From NCBI GenBank assembly GCA_002705575.1, contig PAHI01000042.1, positions 1 through 64,000 on the forward strand: 64,000 nucleotides of DNA, given 5' to 3'. The stretch is from Fidelibacterota bacterium. Lineage in GTDB: Bacteria > Marinisomatota > Marinisomatia > SCGC-AAA003-L08 > GCA-002719095. The notes under the pieces are model-generated. The model did no database searches. It saw nothing but the letters and a program-made list of their open reading frames with translations, and was not told where the DNA came from. This document shows, one piece after another, positions 27,071-35,282 of this stretch (position 1 is the first letter of the stretch; every line of letters begins with the position of its first letter). Position numbers and translations under genes: made by a program.

Positions 27071-28354
27071 CTATAGTTCGGCTTTTATTTGATCAATCTC
27101 ATATTTTGCTGCTTTCCTCCACCTACTATCTTTTGAAGCTTTTTCAAAAGCATCAATTGCCGCAATTCTATTGCCAAGACCTTTTTCTGACAATCCTAGT
27201 TCATAATAAGCTGGAGCATAGTTTCTCTTCAATTTAATACAATTATTAGAATGTTTTTTAGCTAGCTCAAAATTAGAAATAGAATTGTAAACAGAAGCTA
27301 GCCTAGACATAGTTTTGTAATTTCTTCTATCATACTTAATAGTTTCTTCAAAGTAATATATAGCTTGTGTGAAATTTTCCAAATTTTCATTAATCAAACC
27401 TATCATTTCATAAGCTTTTGAATAATTGTTTTTCTTGCTAATAGCTGTCTCAAAATATTCTATAGCTTTATTGAAATCACCATTTGAGTAATAAATTTGT
27501 CCTGCAGACAAATAAGCTTTCTCATAATTAGGATTAACTTCTAAAGACTGCAAATAGTTAGCAAGAGCAGCATCATAATCACTCTCTTTTTTATAAGCAT
27601 CTCCTAATAATTTAAATCCCTGGAAATGGCTAGAATCTATTTTAATCAACTTTGTTAAATGTTTAATGGTTTCATTATAATTTTTAAGAAAATAATTAGT
27701 TTTAGCAATCTTAAATAAAACTACTGAATTATCGGGCATATAATTCAGCGTATATGAATATTTTTCATTAGCAGAATCAAAATCTCTCATTCCTGCATAC
27801 TCATCACCTTCTATTATATATTGACCTAAAATATAGTTGAAAGATTTTTGATATTTTTCTCTATAGGGATTTACAGAAATAGACATTTTAAAATACTTCA
27901 AAGCTTCATCAAATATACTTTCCTGTTGATTTATCTTGCCAATATTATAGTCCAATAAACCACAACCAGGATACTTTTCTTTTAATTTCAACAATTGCAA
28001 TATAGAATCATCATACTTATTCTCTTCAGTGTACATTTTAAGAGCAATTTCTATATCTTTACGCATTGTAACTATTTTATCCCATTCTTCTCTGTACTCT
28101 TTTTTATCCTTTACAGCAATAGCTTTTTTTAGAAATGTAATTGATTTATCTAACTCATCTAAATTAAACGCAGCTTCAGATGCTCTTTTAAAAAACATAT
28201 CATTTTGTGATTGGTCTTGCTCTAATATTTCTTCAGTCAAGCTTAAAAAAGCTAGATATTTATCCTGATTGAATAAATTTATCAAACTATCATTAAGTGA
28301 CCCTGCAAAGAAAAAACCTAAAAAAACTATAGAAAAGCATTTTTTAATTTTCAT
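27071..28354 (-). CDS. exported tetratricopeptide-repeat protein
   Basis: 427 aa. An N-terminal signal peptide (about 1-20) is followed by many 34-residue TPR units covering nearly the whole chain (about 30-425). Recurrent blocks such as NPNYEKAYLSAGQIYYSNGDF and NNYSKAYEMIGLINENLENF show the usual W/L-G-Y-A-F-A-P spacing. It is probably a periplasmic or outer-membrane scaffold. No enzymatic domain is present. It follows tRNA-Leu(GAG) and precedes the HAD gene. TPR proteins of this type are common near secretion and envelope genes, but its partner is unknown. Confidence 0.82.
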   Translation of the reverse strand: MKIKKCFSIVFLGFFFAGSLNDSLINLFNQDKYLAFLSLTEEILEQDQSQNDMFFKRASEAAFNLDELDKSITFLKKAIAVKDKKEYREEWDKIVTMRKDIEIALKMYTEENKYDDSILQLLKLKEKYPGCGLLDYNIGKINQQESIFDEALKYFKMSISVNPYREKYQKSFNYILGQYIIEGDEYAGMRDFDSANEKYSYTLNYMPDNSVVLFKIAKTNYFLKNYNETIKHLTKLIKIDSSHFQGFKLLGDAYKKESDYDAALANYLQSLEVNPNYEKAYLSAGQIYYSNGDFNKAIEYFETAISKKNNYSKAYEMIGLINENLENFTQAIYYFEETIKYDRRNYKTMSRLASVYNSISNFELAKKHSNNCIKLKRNYAPAYYELGLSEKGLGNRIAAIDAFEKASKDSRWRKAAKYEIDQIKAEL

Positions 28355-28376
28355 GAATACTCCTTAATTATATCCG

Positions 28377-28460
28377 TGCTGAAGGCGGGACTTGAACCCG
28401 CATGAGAATAATCTCACTGCCCCCTCAAGACAGCGTGTATACCAATTCCACCACTTCAGC
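28377..28460 (-). tRNA. tRNA-Leu (anticodon GAG)
   Basis: A class II tRNA of 84 nt without encoded CCA. The acceptor GCTGAAG pairs with CTTCAGC, with A as discriminator. The anticodon stem CTGTC/GGCAG closes the loop TTGAGGG, giving GAG. The variable arm TGAGA-TTAT-TCTCA is typical of tRNA-Leu, and the T arm is GCGGG-TTCAAGT-CCCGC. It lies directly after secG. The same secG to tRNA-Leu(GAG) order occurs in E. coli (secG-leuU). Confidence 0.97.
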
Positions 28461-28477
28461 AATCTTATATCATTTTT

Positions 28478-28714
28478 TTATTTAACCAAAAATGACATCA
28501 ATATCGCCAAAGCCATATATAAAACTGCTAAACCCGTTGTTATTTTAACAAGCAACTTATCCGCTTCAGCTGAACCAAATGCCGAATTCAAAGCAGTATT
28601 GCCCCCAATGCCTGCACCCATTCCAGACTTACTACTCTGAAGTAAAATTATACCAATTAGCATAATACAAACTAATACAAATATTGCTAAACACATATAA
28701 CCTAAAGTACCCAT
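28478..28714 (-). CDS. secG: preprotein translocase subunit SecG
   Basis: 78 aa with two transmembrane helices (about 5-25 and 52-75). The conserved cytoplasmic loop is LLQSSKSGMGAGIGGNTALNSAFGSAEADKLLVK, which I describe only by its key features: Q-S, the Gly-rich middle and the FG-x-x-x-A-x-x-L-x-K end. SecG assists SecYEG-mediated protein export. It lies 11 bp after tpiA and 17 bp before tRNA-Leu, in a transcript with pgk and tpiA. The identity is secure. Confidence 0.93.
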   Translation of the reverse strand: MGTLGYMCLAIFVLVCIMLIGIILLQSSKSGMGAGIGGNTALNSAFGSAEADKLLVKITTGLAVLYMALAILMSFLVK

Positions 28715-28725
28715 ATCATCTCACC

Positions 28726-29475
28726 TTATTTTTTTATTAAATTCCAAAATTTTTGCACATTTAAAGATGCACCGCCAATCAAAAAGCCACTAAGATAATC
28801 TGAACTTTTCAAATTTATCACATTATCAATATCAACACTTCCTCCATATAAAATATAAAATTGCTCTATATTAAAACCTAATGTAATCATGCAATTCCTA
28901 ATTACAGAATTCATAGATGATATATCTTTAACTTCTGCACTTTGACCAGATCCTATAGCCCAAACTGGCTCATATGCAATCAAAATTTTATTTTTTGATT
29001 TTGTCGCAATCCCTTTCAAGCAATCAAACATTTGTTTTTCAACAACATCATTGCTTATACCTAATTCCCTATGTCGATAATTTTCTCCAACACATAAAAC
29101 AGGGATTATATTATTATAAATTAGTTGTTTGATTTTTTTATTAATAATTTGATCTGTTTCTTTAAAATATTTTCTTCTTTCAGAATGTCCAACAATACCA
29201 TACTTGCAACAAAGCTGCTTAATCATACTGGCAGATATTTCTCCAGTATAAGAGCCACAATCATTCTCATTGATATTTTGAGCTCCAAAGGAAATTCTTT
29301 CTAATCCGTTTACTTTATTTGAAATAATTGGCAAATTTGTAAATGATGGACAAAAAACAATTTCTTTATTACAATCTGGTTTATAAATGGATATAAAGTC
29401 GGAAATATATTGATTCGCCTCTTCAGCATTAAGGTTCATTTTCCAATTCGCTATATAAATATTATATTTATTCAT
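28726..29475 (-). CDS. tpiA: triosephosphate isomerase
   Basis: 249 aa, standard TIM-barrel length. It interconverts dihydroxyacetone phosphate and glyceraldehyde 3-phosphate. NWKMN carries the substrate lysine, IVGHSERRKYF carries the electrophilic His, and AYEPVWAIGSGQSA holds the catalytic Glu. LYGGSVD and FLIGGASLN bind phosphate. It follows pgk with zero spacing and precedes secG, a widespread glycolytic gene order. The identity is secure. Confidence 0.96.
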   Translation of the reverse strand: MNKYNIYIANWKMNLNAEEANQYISDFISIYKPDCNKEIVFCPSFTNLPIISNKVNGLERISFGAQNINENDCGSYTGEISASMIKQLCCKYGIVGHSERRKYFKETDQIINKKIKQLIYNNIIPVLCVGENYRHRELGISNDVVEKQMFDCLKGIATKSKNKILIAYEPVWAIGSGQSAEVKDISSMNSVIRNCMITLGFNIEQFYILYGGSVDIDNVINLKSSDYLSGFLIGGASLNVQKFWNLIKK

Positions 29476-30645
29476 TTAACATAAGGCCTTAAAAGATGGC
29501 ATAACATCCCCACTCAACAATTTTAAACAAGCTCCTCCTCCTGTTGAAATATGAGTAAAGCTATGATATTCTTTTTTGTCAATCAAAGCTCCCGTATCTC
29601 CTCCTCCAATAATACTAACAGACTCATTTATTGTATTTTCTTTCATTGCATCAATTATCGCAATTGTGCCATCAGAATAATCTGATATTTCAGCTATACC
29701 CATAGGGCCATTCCATATAACACACTGAGATTTAGATATAACATCAGCATATAATAATCTAGTCAAAGGGCCGATATCAACAGCAAATTCATTATCATTA
29801 ATATCTTCTGCTTTTGATGTTCTTATATTCAGCTTTAAATTTACATCTTCAGTGCAAATTAAATCTAATGGGCAATATATCTTAGTTTTAGATTTTTTTC
29901 TTAAAATATCTGAAGCATAACTCACATAATTTTCTTCAAATAGAGATTTTCCAATATTAAAGCCTTTTGCGTATAAAAAATTGTTGGACATTGCACCTCC
30001 AATCAAAATACTATCAGCAATATCAATAAACCTATTAATTAATTTAATTTTATCAGATATCTTAGCTCCACCTAATATTAAACATATATTCTTTTTAGAA
30101 TTTTTAATTAAATAATCAAGATATTTAATCTCTTTAGCTATTAAAAATCCAAACCCCTTATCTTCAAAATATTTAGTAATACCAACATTAGAAGCATGCA
30201 TTCTATGAGCTGTGCCAAATGCATCATTTATGTATATATCTGCATGTTTTGAAAGTTTCTCGCAAAACAAAGATTCATTATCAATCTCTTGTTTGTAAAA
30301 TCTTAAATTCTCTAGTAGATGGATTTCTCCAGCATTAAGATTTTCTGATTTATTTATAGAATCTTTTGATATACAATTTTTACTAAAAAAAACTTTACCT
30401 GGGAAAATTTTACGTAAATATTCAAATATTATTTTAAGCGAATACTTTGAGTCTTGATTAACAGGCCTTCCTAAATGTGACATCAATATAATTTTGCAAC
30501 TATTATCAATACAATATTTAATTGTTTCAAGACTAGCATTTATTCTAGATGAGTCTTTTATTGTTCCATTTATAATTGGCACATTGTAATCAACTCTAAT
30601 TAAAACTTTTTTATTTTTAATATTTATATCTTTAATACTTTTCAT
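29476..30645 (-). CDS. pgk: phosphoglycerate kinase
   Basis: 389 aa. It transfers phosphate from 1,3-bisphosphoglycerate to ADP. VLIRVDYNVP starts the N-domain, SHLGRP and the ENLRF block bind substrate, and LGGAKISDKI and GGGDTGALI (the glycine-rich nucleotide loop) belong to the C-domain. The ATG at 30645 is preferred. A TTG at 30663 would add six residues and overlap the HIT gene, whose TAG stop lies 2 nt before the ATG. No strong Shine-Dalgarno is visible, so translation is probably coupled to the HIT gene. Confidence 0.95.
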   Translation of the reverse strand: MKSIKDINIKNKKVLIRVDYNVPIINGTIKDSSRINASLETIKYCIDNSCKIILMSHLGRPVNQDSKYSLKIIFEYLRKIFPGKVFFSKNCISKDSINKSENLNAGEIHLLENLRFYKQEIDNESLFCEKLSKHADIYINDAFGTAHRMHASNVGITKYFEDKGFGFLIAKEIKYLDYLIKNSKKNICLILGGAKISDKIKLINRFIDIADSILIGGAMSNNFLYAKGFNIGKSLFEENYVSYASDILRKKSKTKIYCPLDLICTEDVNLKLNIRTSKAEDINDNEFAVDIGPLTRLLYADVISKSQCVIWNGPMGIAEISDYSDGTIAIIDAMKENTINESVSIIGGGDTGALIDKKEYHSFTHISTGGGACLKLLSGDVMPSFKALC

Positions 30646-30647
30646 TT

Positions 30648-30989
30648 CTAACCCGGAGGCCAAGATAGTTTTCTTCCCGCTAATAAATGCACGTGTATAT
30701 GAAATACACTCTGACCACCATCATCATTACAATTGAGAACTAATCTATAACCATTCTTATCTATAGCTAGTTTTTTTGCAATTTTTTTTGCAGCTATAAA
30801 CATATCTCCAATTAGAATTTTATCACAATCTTCTACATCATTTATAGTTTTAATTTCTTTTTTAGGCACAATTAATATATGTATAGGTGCTTGAGGATTA
30901 CTATCTTCAAATGCTATGACTTGATTATCCTCATAAATTATTTCTGCATCAATTTCTTTGTTTATTATTTTAGAAAATATTGTACTCAT
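30648..30989 (-). CDS. HIT family nucleotide hydrolase (HinT-like)
   Basis: 113 aa. It is a purine-nucleoside phosphoramidase-type histidine-triad protein. The signature H-x-H-x-H is in VFHIHVHLLAGRKL, and the N-terminal IFSKIINKEIDAEIIYED and the middle PQAPIHILIVPKKEI match HinT of normal length. Its ATG overlaps the TGA of the 51-aa gene (ATGA), and its stop is 2 nt before pgk, so all three are tightly coupled. The natural substrate is not defined. Confidence 0.93.
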   Translation of the reverse strand: MSTIFSKIINKEIDAEIIYEDNQVIAFEDSNPQAPIHILIVPKKEIKTINDVEDCDKILIGDMFIAAKKIAKKLAIDKNGYRLVLNCNDDGGQSVFHIHVHLLAGRKLSWPPG

Positions 30990-31141
30990 TTTATATCTTC
31001 AAATTCACCATCTTGAATATCTGATTTTTTAGGAGGACTAAACTTCTGCTTAATAATCACTTTATTTTTTTTAGAAAAAATTGATTTATAAACTTTTACA
31101 AAACCAAGAACAAATAAAAAAGCTATTGCAATTTTATACAT
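30986..31141 (-). CDS. 51-aa single-pass membrane protein (small gene)
   Basis: An unannotated-size gene that fits exactly between two coding regions. The ATG at 31141 overlaps the stop of the kinase gene (AATGTATAA), and the TGA at 30988..30986 overlaps the ATG of the HIT gene. The product starts with a hydrophobic helix (residues 4-15, IAIAFLFVLGFV), then a basic stretch (KVYKSIFSKKNKVIIKQK), and ends in an acidic tail with GEFEDIK. The layout (membrane helix, basic linker, acidic end) recalls small DUF4834-like proteins of Bacteroidetes, but this is a weak comparison. The double overlaps are the best evidence that it is translated. Confidence 0.6.
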   Translation of the reverse strand: MYKIAIAFLFVLGFVKVYKSIFSKKNKVIIKQKFSPPKKSDIQDGEFEDIK

Positions 31142-31787
31142 TATTATTTTCTAAAGTTTGAGGATTAAAGAACTTAATACCCGTAAAAGGAGTCCTTATT
31201 ACTTTTAGTATCTGATTTAAATCTTCTTTATTATTTACAAAATCTATATTATTAGCATTTATAACAAGAAGGTTACCTTTATCGTACCTAAAAAAATATT
31301 GATTGTAAATCTCATTTAGCTGAGAAAGATACTCCCAATCTATATCTTTTTCATATTCTCTCCCTCTTTTCCTAATATTTTCTATCAATTTGTCAACATC
31401 TGACTGTAAGAAAACTACTAAATCAGGATATGTCACATTTTTCTCAAATATATTAGCAAGTTTTTTATATAATATCATTTCATTGTCATCTAAGCTTGTT
31501 TGTGCAAACAACTTGTCCTTGGCAAACATATAATCAGAAATAATTTTATCTGCAAATAAATCTACTTGCTGCATTCTTAATTGCTGATAATAACGAGATA
31601 TAAGGAAATTAATCTGCGTTTGGAAGGCCCATCTCTTTCTGTCTTTATAATAATCTTTTAAAAATGGATTACTTTCAAATTCTTCAAGAATCAAGCGACC
31701 TTGAAGCTCTTCTGATAATATCCTAGCTAGGCTTGTTTTTCCAACACCTATTGTCCCTTCAACTGCTATATGATAGATTTTTTTCAT
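31134..31787 (-). CDS. deoxynucleoside kinase family protein
   Basis: 217 aa, dNK/dGK type. It phosphorylates a deoxynucleoside for DNA precursor salvage. The P-loop is GTIGVGKTS (11-19), EEF (about 36-38) and the later SDYMFAKDKLFA correspond to substrate-binding residues and the DRS-like motif, and RGREYEKDIDWEYL is the LID-like arginine-rich region. The length is usual for bacterial dAdo/dGuo kinases. It overlaps folK by 29 bp and the 51-aa gene by 8 bp. Deoxynucleoside specificity cannot be read from the sequence. Confidence 0.88.
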   Translation of the reverse strand: MKKIYHIAVEGTIGVGKTSLARILSEELQGRLILEEFESNPFLKDYYKDRKRWAFQTQINFLISRYYQQLRMQQVDLFADKIISDYMFAKDKLFAQTSLDDNEMILYKKLANIFEKNVTYPDLVVFLQSDVDKLIENIRKRGREYEKDIDWEYLSQLNEIYNQYFFRYDKGNLLVINANNIDFVNNKEDLNQILKVIRTPFTGIKFFNPQTLENNNV

Positions 31788-32289
31788 TTATACTATAATT
31801 ACACTTACTAATTTTATCACTATTTTTATCCAAATCCTTGATTAAATCTTCTATTTTTTCAGAACCTCCAGGTATAGATATATTTCCCATTAACTCTAGT
31901 AGCGGGATAAGCACAAATTTCCGTTCCTTAATACTAGAATGTGGAATATTCAGATTCTCATCATCAATGATTTCATCATTATAAGTTAATATATCAATAT
32001 CTATTTTTCTAGGTTGATTTCTATCGAGATTTCTATTTCGTCCCATCTTGATTTCTAATGATTGAGTTTCCTTTAGTAGTTCTAATGGTTTTAAAGAAGT
32101 TTGAACCTCTACTACACAGTTTATAAAATCATTTTGATCTAAGTTGTACATTGGAGAGGTTTCGTATAAAGATGATACTTTAATAACATCAATACTTTTA
32201 GAATCACTTAAATAGTGTATGCAATTTTGAACATTACATATTCTAGAATCCAAATTTGAACCTAGAGATAAAAAGACCTTATTTGTCAT
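31759..32289 (-). CDS. folK: 2-amino-4-hydroxy-6-hydroxymethyldihydropteridine pyrophosphokinase (HPPK)
   Basis: 176 aa from the ATG at 32289, where the family start MTNKVFLSLGSNLDSR is found. A longer frame from 32319 would overlap folB more. HPPK pyrophosphorylates the pterin in folate synthesis. VSSLYETSPMYNLDQNDFINCVVEV and the signature PRKIDIDILTYND (two catalytic Asp) are present, followed by IPHSSIKERKFVLIPL. The C-terminal 30 residues are a lineage-specific tail. It overlaps folB by 11 bp, a common gene pair. Confidence 0.93.
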   Translation of the reverse strand: MTNKVFLSLGSNLDSRICNVQNCIHYLSDSKSIDVIKVSSLYETSPMYNLDQNDFINCVVEVQTSLKPLELLKETQSLEIKMGRNRNLDRNQPRKIDIDILTYNDEIIDDENLNIPHSSIKERKFVLIPLLELMGNISIPGGSEKIEDLIKDLDKNSDKISKCNYSINEKNLSYSS

Positions 32290-32698
32290 ATCTATCTCTA
32301 ATATACTCAACCTCCACATAGGGTGCTCCTATAAACGAAGATTCAGTTTTTCTTATCCTAACTTTAACTAATAAAATATTCAAAGAACCACGGTATTCAT
32401 AATAAGTGTCATTATTAATTAATTTATATGGAATTTTAGAAACATCATTTGCCAATCTTTCTAGCAAGTCACACCTAAATTTCTTATTTTCATCTCCAAC
32501 TAATTCTTGCACAAGTTTTTCTATTTTTATGTAATCAATAGTATATCTTAATTCGTCATTTAATAGACTATTATCATTGTCTTTAAATTTAATTTCTATA
32601 TCAACTTCAAATTTCTGACCTTCCTTTCTTTCAATTTCATAGCATCCATGGTATCCAAAACAACTTATTTTAGGTAATCTAATAATGTATGTATTCAT
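32279..32698 (-). CDS. folB: dihydroneopterin aldolase
   Basis: 139 aa. It splits dihydroneopterin to hydroxymethyldihydropterin and glycolaldehyde, supplying HPPK. FGYHGCYEIERKEGQKFEVDIEI is the conserved N-terminal beta/active-site region with Glu and Lys, DYIKIEKLVQEL follows, and the C-terminal ends in VRIRKTESSFIGAPYVEVEY. The family usually has about 120 aa. It is slightly longer here, with NDTYYEYRGSLN inserted before the last strands. It overlaps folK and the upstream methyltransferase by 4 bp. FolE is not seen in the window. Confidence 0.9.
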   Translation of the reverse strand: MNTYIIRLPKISCFGYHGCYEIERKEGQKFEVDIEIKFKDNDNSLLNDELRYTIDYIKIEKLVQELVGDENKKFRCDLLERLANDVSKIPYKLINNDTYYEYRGSLNILLVKVRIRKTESSFIGAPYVEVEYIRDRYDK

Positions 32699-33300
32699 TT
32701 TTTATCCATAGTTACTAATATTTCAAAACCTTTTCGAGGTTTGATTGAATTTGGGCTTTTATCAATTTTAATAATATTGAAATTATTTTTAAACATTGAA
32801 AGTGTTTCTTCAAAATTCACATAGAATGGAGGGCCTTTATCTATATCACCCTCTATCCTTTCAGTTGGAAAAAAAAGGGCTATGAATTTCCCATTTTTAT
32901 TTAACACATCCTTAACCAACTCTACATACTGAGGTCTCATTTTAGTATCTATCGCACAAAAACAAGTATACTCAAGAACTATATCAAAAAAGTTAGAATA
33001 TTCCCTGCTAAGATTAAATATATCTTCCTGCACTGGAAATAAATTATCTAAAGCTTCTTTATTTTTTAAATCATTCAAATACTCTATAGGCTTTGAAGCA
33101 AAATCAATAGGATATACTTTATGACCTTTCTTTGCTAAGAATAACGAATCCTTACTATATCCACAACCTAAAATAGCTATTTTTTTACTTTTTAAATGAT
33201 TAACTGAATTAATTAATGCGGGAGTAGTTGTTTTTGTATCCCAAGGTATATTGTTAGAAAAATATCTATCTTCCCAAAAATGAGAATTACTTACGTCCAT
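32695..33300 (-). CDS. TPMT-like class I SAM-dependent methyltransferase
   Basis: 201 aa, resembling thiopurine S-methyltransferase-type enzymes. The N-terminal FWEDRYFSNNIPWDTKTTTPAL is the TPMT family start with the IPWD motif, and KIAILGCGYSKDSLFLAKKGHKVYPIDF is the SAM-binding region, followed by FDIVLEYTCFCAID. It may methylate small thiol, selenium or halide substrates, but the role is not established. It overlaps folB by 4 bp. It lies 6 bp after the cold-shock-like gene. Confidence 0.85.
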   Translation of the reverse strand: MDVSNSHFWEDRYFSNNIPWDTKTTTPALINSVNHLKSKKIAILGCGYSKDSLFLAKKGHKVYPIDFASKPIEYLNDLKNKEALDNLFPVQEDIFNLSREYSNFFDIVLEYTCFCAIDTKMRPQYVELVKDVLNKNGKFIALFFPTERIEGDIDKGPPFYVNFEETLSMFKNNFNIIKIDKSPNSIKPRKGFEILVTMDKK

Positions 33301-33306
33301 TATTAA

Positions 33307-33504
33307 TTAAGTAGTCTTTAGAATATTATATGCAGAAGGACCTCTATTAGACTGCCTATAATCAAACTTTACTGAGTCACCCAATCTTAAAGTCTGCCCA
33401 GGCCTTACATTTGATACATTAAAGAAATAATCCTCTCCATCATCAGCCTCAATAAAACCCCAACCTTTATCATTCTGCAAATGTTTAACTGTTCCTTTTA
33501 GCAA
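33307..33504 (-). CDS. cold-shock-domain protein
   Basis: 65 aa, a single CSD (OB fold) that binds single-stranded nucleic acid. RNP1-like KGWGFIEA (about 13-20) and RNP2-like DYFFNVSNV (about 24-33) are present, followed by QTLRLGDSVKFDY. RNP2 has F-N-V-S rather than the common F-V-H-F, so it is a diverged member. It follows the unknown gene at 33517 by 12 bp and precedes the methyltransferase. It probably acts as an RNA chaperone. Confidence 0.88.
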   Translation of the reverse strand: MLKGTVKHLQNDKGWGFIEADDGEDYFFNVSNVRPGQTLRLGDSVKFDYRQSNRGPSAYNILKTT

Positions 33505-33516
33505 TTTAATTAACCT

Positions 33517-33867
33517 TTAACTAGACTTAACAAAACCTATTTTATTTTTAAAAACATTTGGAAAATCAAAGCCATCTCTGTTAGGAAAATGTAAAATAGT
33601 ATTGATATTATTCCAAGGAACCATAAAAACACCTTCTATTAGCTCTCGTCTCTTATCTTTGTCAGGAATAGGCTTACCATTTTCATCTATTTCTTCTATC
33701 TGCTCTATCCCTGGATGCTCTAGCCACAACCCTAAATGATCATGCCCTTTAACTTTAAAATAACCTTCTGCAGACTCAATACCAATATAACTCATTTTCT
33801 CTCTAAATGAGATAAGGACAACATCATTTACAATAAAGCCTATTGTGTAAAAATCAGAATCTTTCAT
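33517..33867 (-). CDS. conserved-looking soluble protein, unknown
   Basis: 116 aa, no signal peptide or membrane helix. It is mainly beta-strand, with YTIGFIVNDVVLISFREKMSYIG, GYFKVKGHDHLGLWLEHPGIE and a C-terminal NRDGFDFPNVFKNK. The pattern GVFMVPWNNINTILHFPNRDG suggests a small barrel or LSM/TruB-like fold, but this is a guess. It is encoded upstream of a cold-shock protein, so a nucleic-acid role is possible. No family is recognised. Confidence 0.6.
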   Translation of the reverse strand: MKDSDFYTIGFIVNDVVLISFREKMSYIGIESAEGYFKVKGHDHLGLWLEHPGIEQIEEIDENGKPIPDKDKRRELIEGVFMVPWNNINTILHFPNRDGFDFPNVFKNKIGFVKSS

Positions 33868-33894
33868 ATTTTCTTAAAAGTAAATAATAGGGGG

Positions 33895-34431
33895 TTAATT
33901 TGCGCTTTGTTCTTGCTCTAAAACTTCCTCTTCGTCAAGAAGATACTTGTCAGGCACTCTTTTATCAAAGAATTGAAGTTCAGCAACTTGCTCAAAAGCA
34001 GATTTTATATCATTTTTAATTTGCCTTAAATCTCTATTTGTTTTTCTTTTATAAGTTTCAAAAAGATCAGTGATATTTTCAATACCTTCCTCAAGCTGCT
34101 TATCTTTCTGCGTTAAACGCTCATTCATTCTATCCATTGCAAATTGCATTTGCTCTAAAGCTAAGTCGAGAGAATCCATCTTTTGATTATATTTTACAAG
34201 AAATGCAGCATAAGAGATTTTCAATGAATCTAATTTATAACCTTGATAAATCAGCTTATCATCTTGAATCCTTATTTTTTCGTCTGTATGATTTTGTATA
34301 TCAAGAACTTCATCTATCCTATCTAAAGTATCAACAACATTTTTTCCTGTATCACCTCTATCAATCAACCAATAAATAAGCTGAGAAAACAACAAAACTA
34401 CTATTAAAACCCAAATAACCCTTAACTGCAT
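33895..34431 (-). CDS. membrane-anchored coiled-coil protein, unknown
   Basis: 178 aa. One N-terminal transmembrane helix (about 4-24, VIWVLIVVLLFSQLIYWLI) is followed by a long charged coiled coil (about 30-150) with heptad Leu/Met/Ile and QMQFAMDRMNERLTQKDKQLEE. The tail is acidic. The topology suggests a single-pass protein that spaces or tethers envelope complexes. It follows the small gene at 34432 with zero gap and was probably co-transcribed with lepB. Homologues are not known to me. Confidence 0.65.
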   Translation of the reverse strand: MQLRVIWVLIVVLLFSQLIYWLIDRGDTGKNVVDTLDRIDEVLDIQNHTDEKIRIQDDKLIYQGYKLDSLKISYAAFLVKYNQKMDSLDLALEQMQFAMDRMNERLTQKDKQLEEGIENITDLFETYKRKTNRDLRQIKNDIKSAFEQVAELQFFDKRVPDKYLLDEEEVLEQEQSAN

Positions 34432-34752
34432 CTAATCTCCTTTCTCAATTTCAGCTAATTTGATTTCCCAGTCAGAAAGTAATTCCGTCTTATTTTTAGA
34501 TTCCTTTGTAATTGTCTTGCCTTTTTTCATAAGACCTATAACAGACTGCTTTTTATCTTCATCTTTTTTAAGGCTAACAAATAATTCCTTAATTTCTTTA
34601 TTAAAATCTTTGATTGTGTAATCTAGGCGCCTGAAAAGCTCATCTAGTAATAACTCTCCATATTCAGAACCTATACTTTCTACCAAATTATTAACTTTAT
34701 CTGATAGGAAGCTGTCTTTTTTTTCAATATTATCTTTTCCTTGTACATTCAT
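34432..34752 (-). CDS. small soluble helical protein, unknown
   Basis: 106 aa, highly charged and helical. KDSFLSDKVNNLVESIGSEYGELLLDELFRRLDYTIKDFNKEI looks like a helical hairpin, with a lysine-rich C-terminus. No motif or signal is present. It abuts the coiled-coil membrane protein, so they may interact as a cytoplasmic and membrane pair. No family is recognised. Confidence 0.55.
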   Translation of the reverse strand: MNVQGKDNIEKKDSFLSDKVNNLVESIGSEYGELLLDELFRRLDYTIKDFNKEIKELFVSLKKDEDKKQSVIGLMKKGKTITKESKNKTELLSDWEIKLAEIEKGD

Positions 34753-34818
34753 ATTTATTCAACGCTGATAGGCATAAATTTTACTACTATTTTAAACATA
34801 AAAAAAGACAAATAATTG

Positions 34819-35280
34819 TCATTCATCTATTTGCTCAATAATTTGTTCATCATTAATTGTTTTTTCATCGTCATATTTATTAAAAAAAGTAAATACACCA
34901 TCTAATAGATACTTCATTAGAAAAACTACAATTGCAAAAGTAATAGCAGAAAGATAGTAGCCTATTCCAATCAAAAAACTAATAGTAAATAACAAAAAAT
35001 AATGGAGGAAGTCTTCATCTAAAGGTTTTGCAACCAAAATTTTAACAGACAACAGCATAGAAACAGCTATTATTGTAAATAGCAAGATATCTGAGTTGTA
35101 ATGAGAATAACTACTAGATACAGCAAACAAACCTGTAATAACAACCATAAGCATAGCATAATATCTCAATTTATCAGTATTTTTATTTGGCTTATAGGCA
35201 GAAAAAACAACTAATGATAGAATAAGTGCTAAAGAACACTTAAACAAAAATAAAAAATAATATCCTATATCGTAAAACAT
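34819..35280 (-). CDS. multi-pass membrane protein, unknown
   Basis: 153 aa with four to five hydrophobic helices (about 4-24, 38-58, 63-82, 90-108 and 112-130) and an acidic C-terminal tail (YDDEKTINDEQIIEQIDE). No catalytic motif. It is 2 bp downstream of lepB, and may be a lineage-specific envelope protein. I do not recognise the family. Confidence 0.6.
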   Translation of the reverse strand: MFYDIGYYFLFLFKCSLALILSLVVFSAYKPNKNTDKLRYYAMLMVVITGLFAVSSSYSHYNSDILLFTIIAVSMLLSVKILVAKPLDEDFLHYFLLFTISFLIGIGYYLSAITFAIVVFLMKYLLDGVFTFFNKYDDEKTINDEQIIEQIDE

Positions 35281-35282
35281 AC

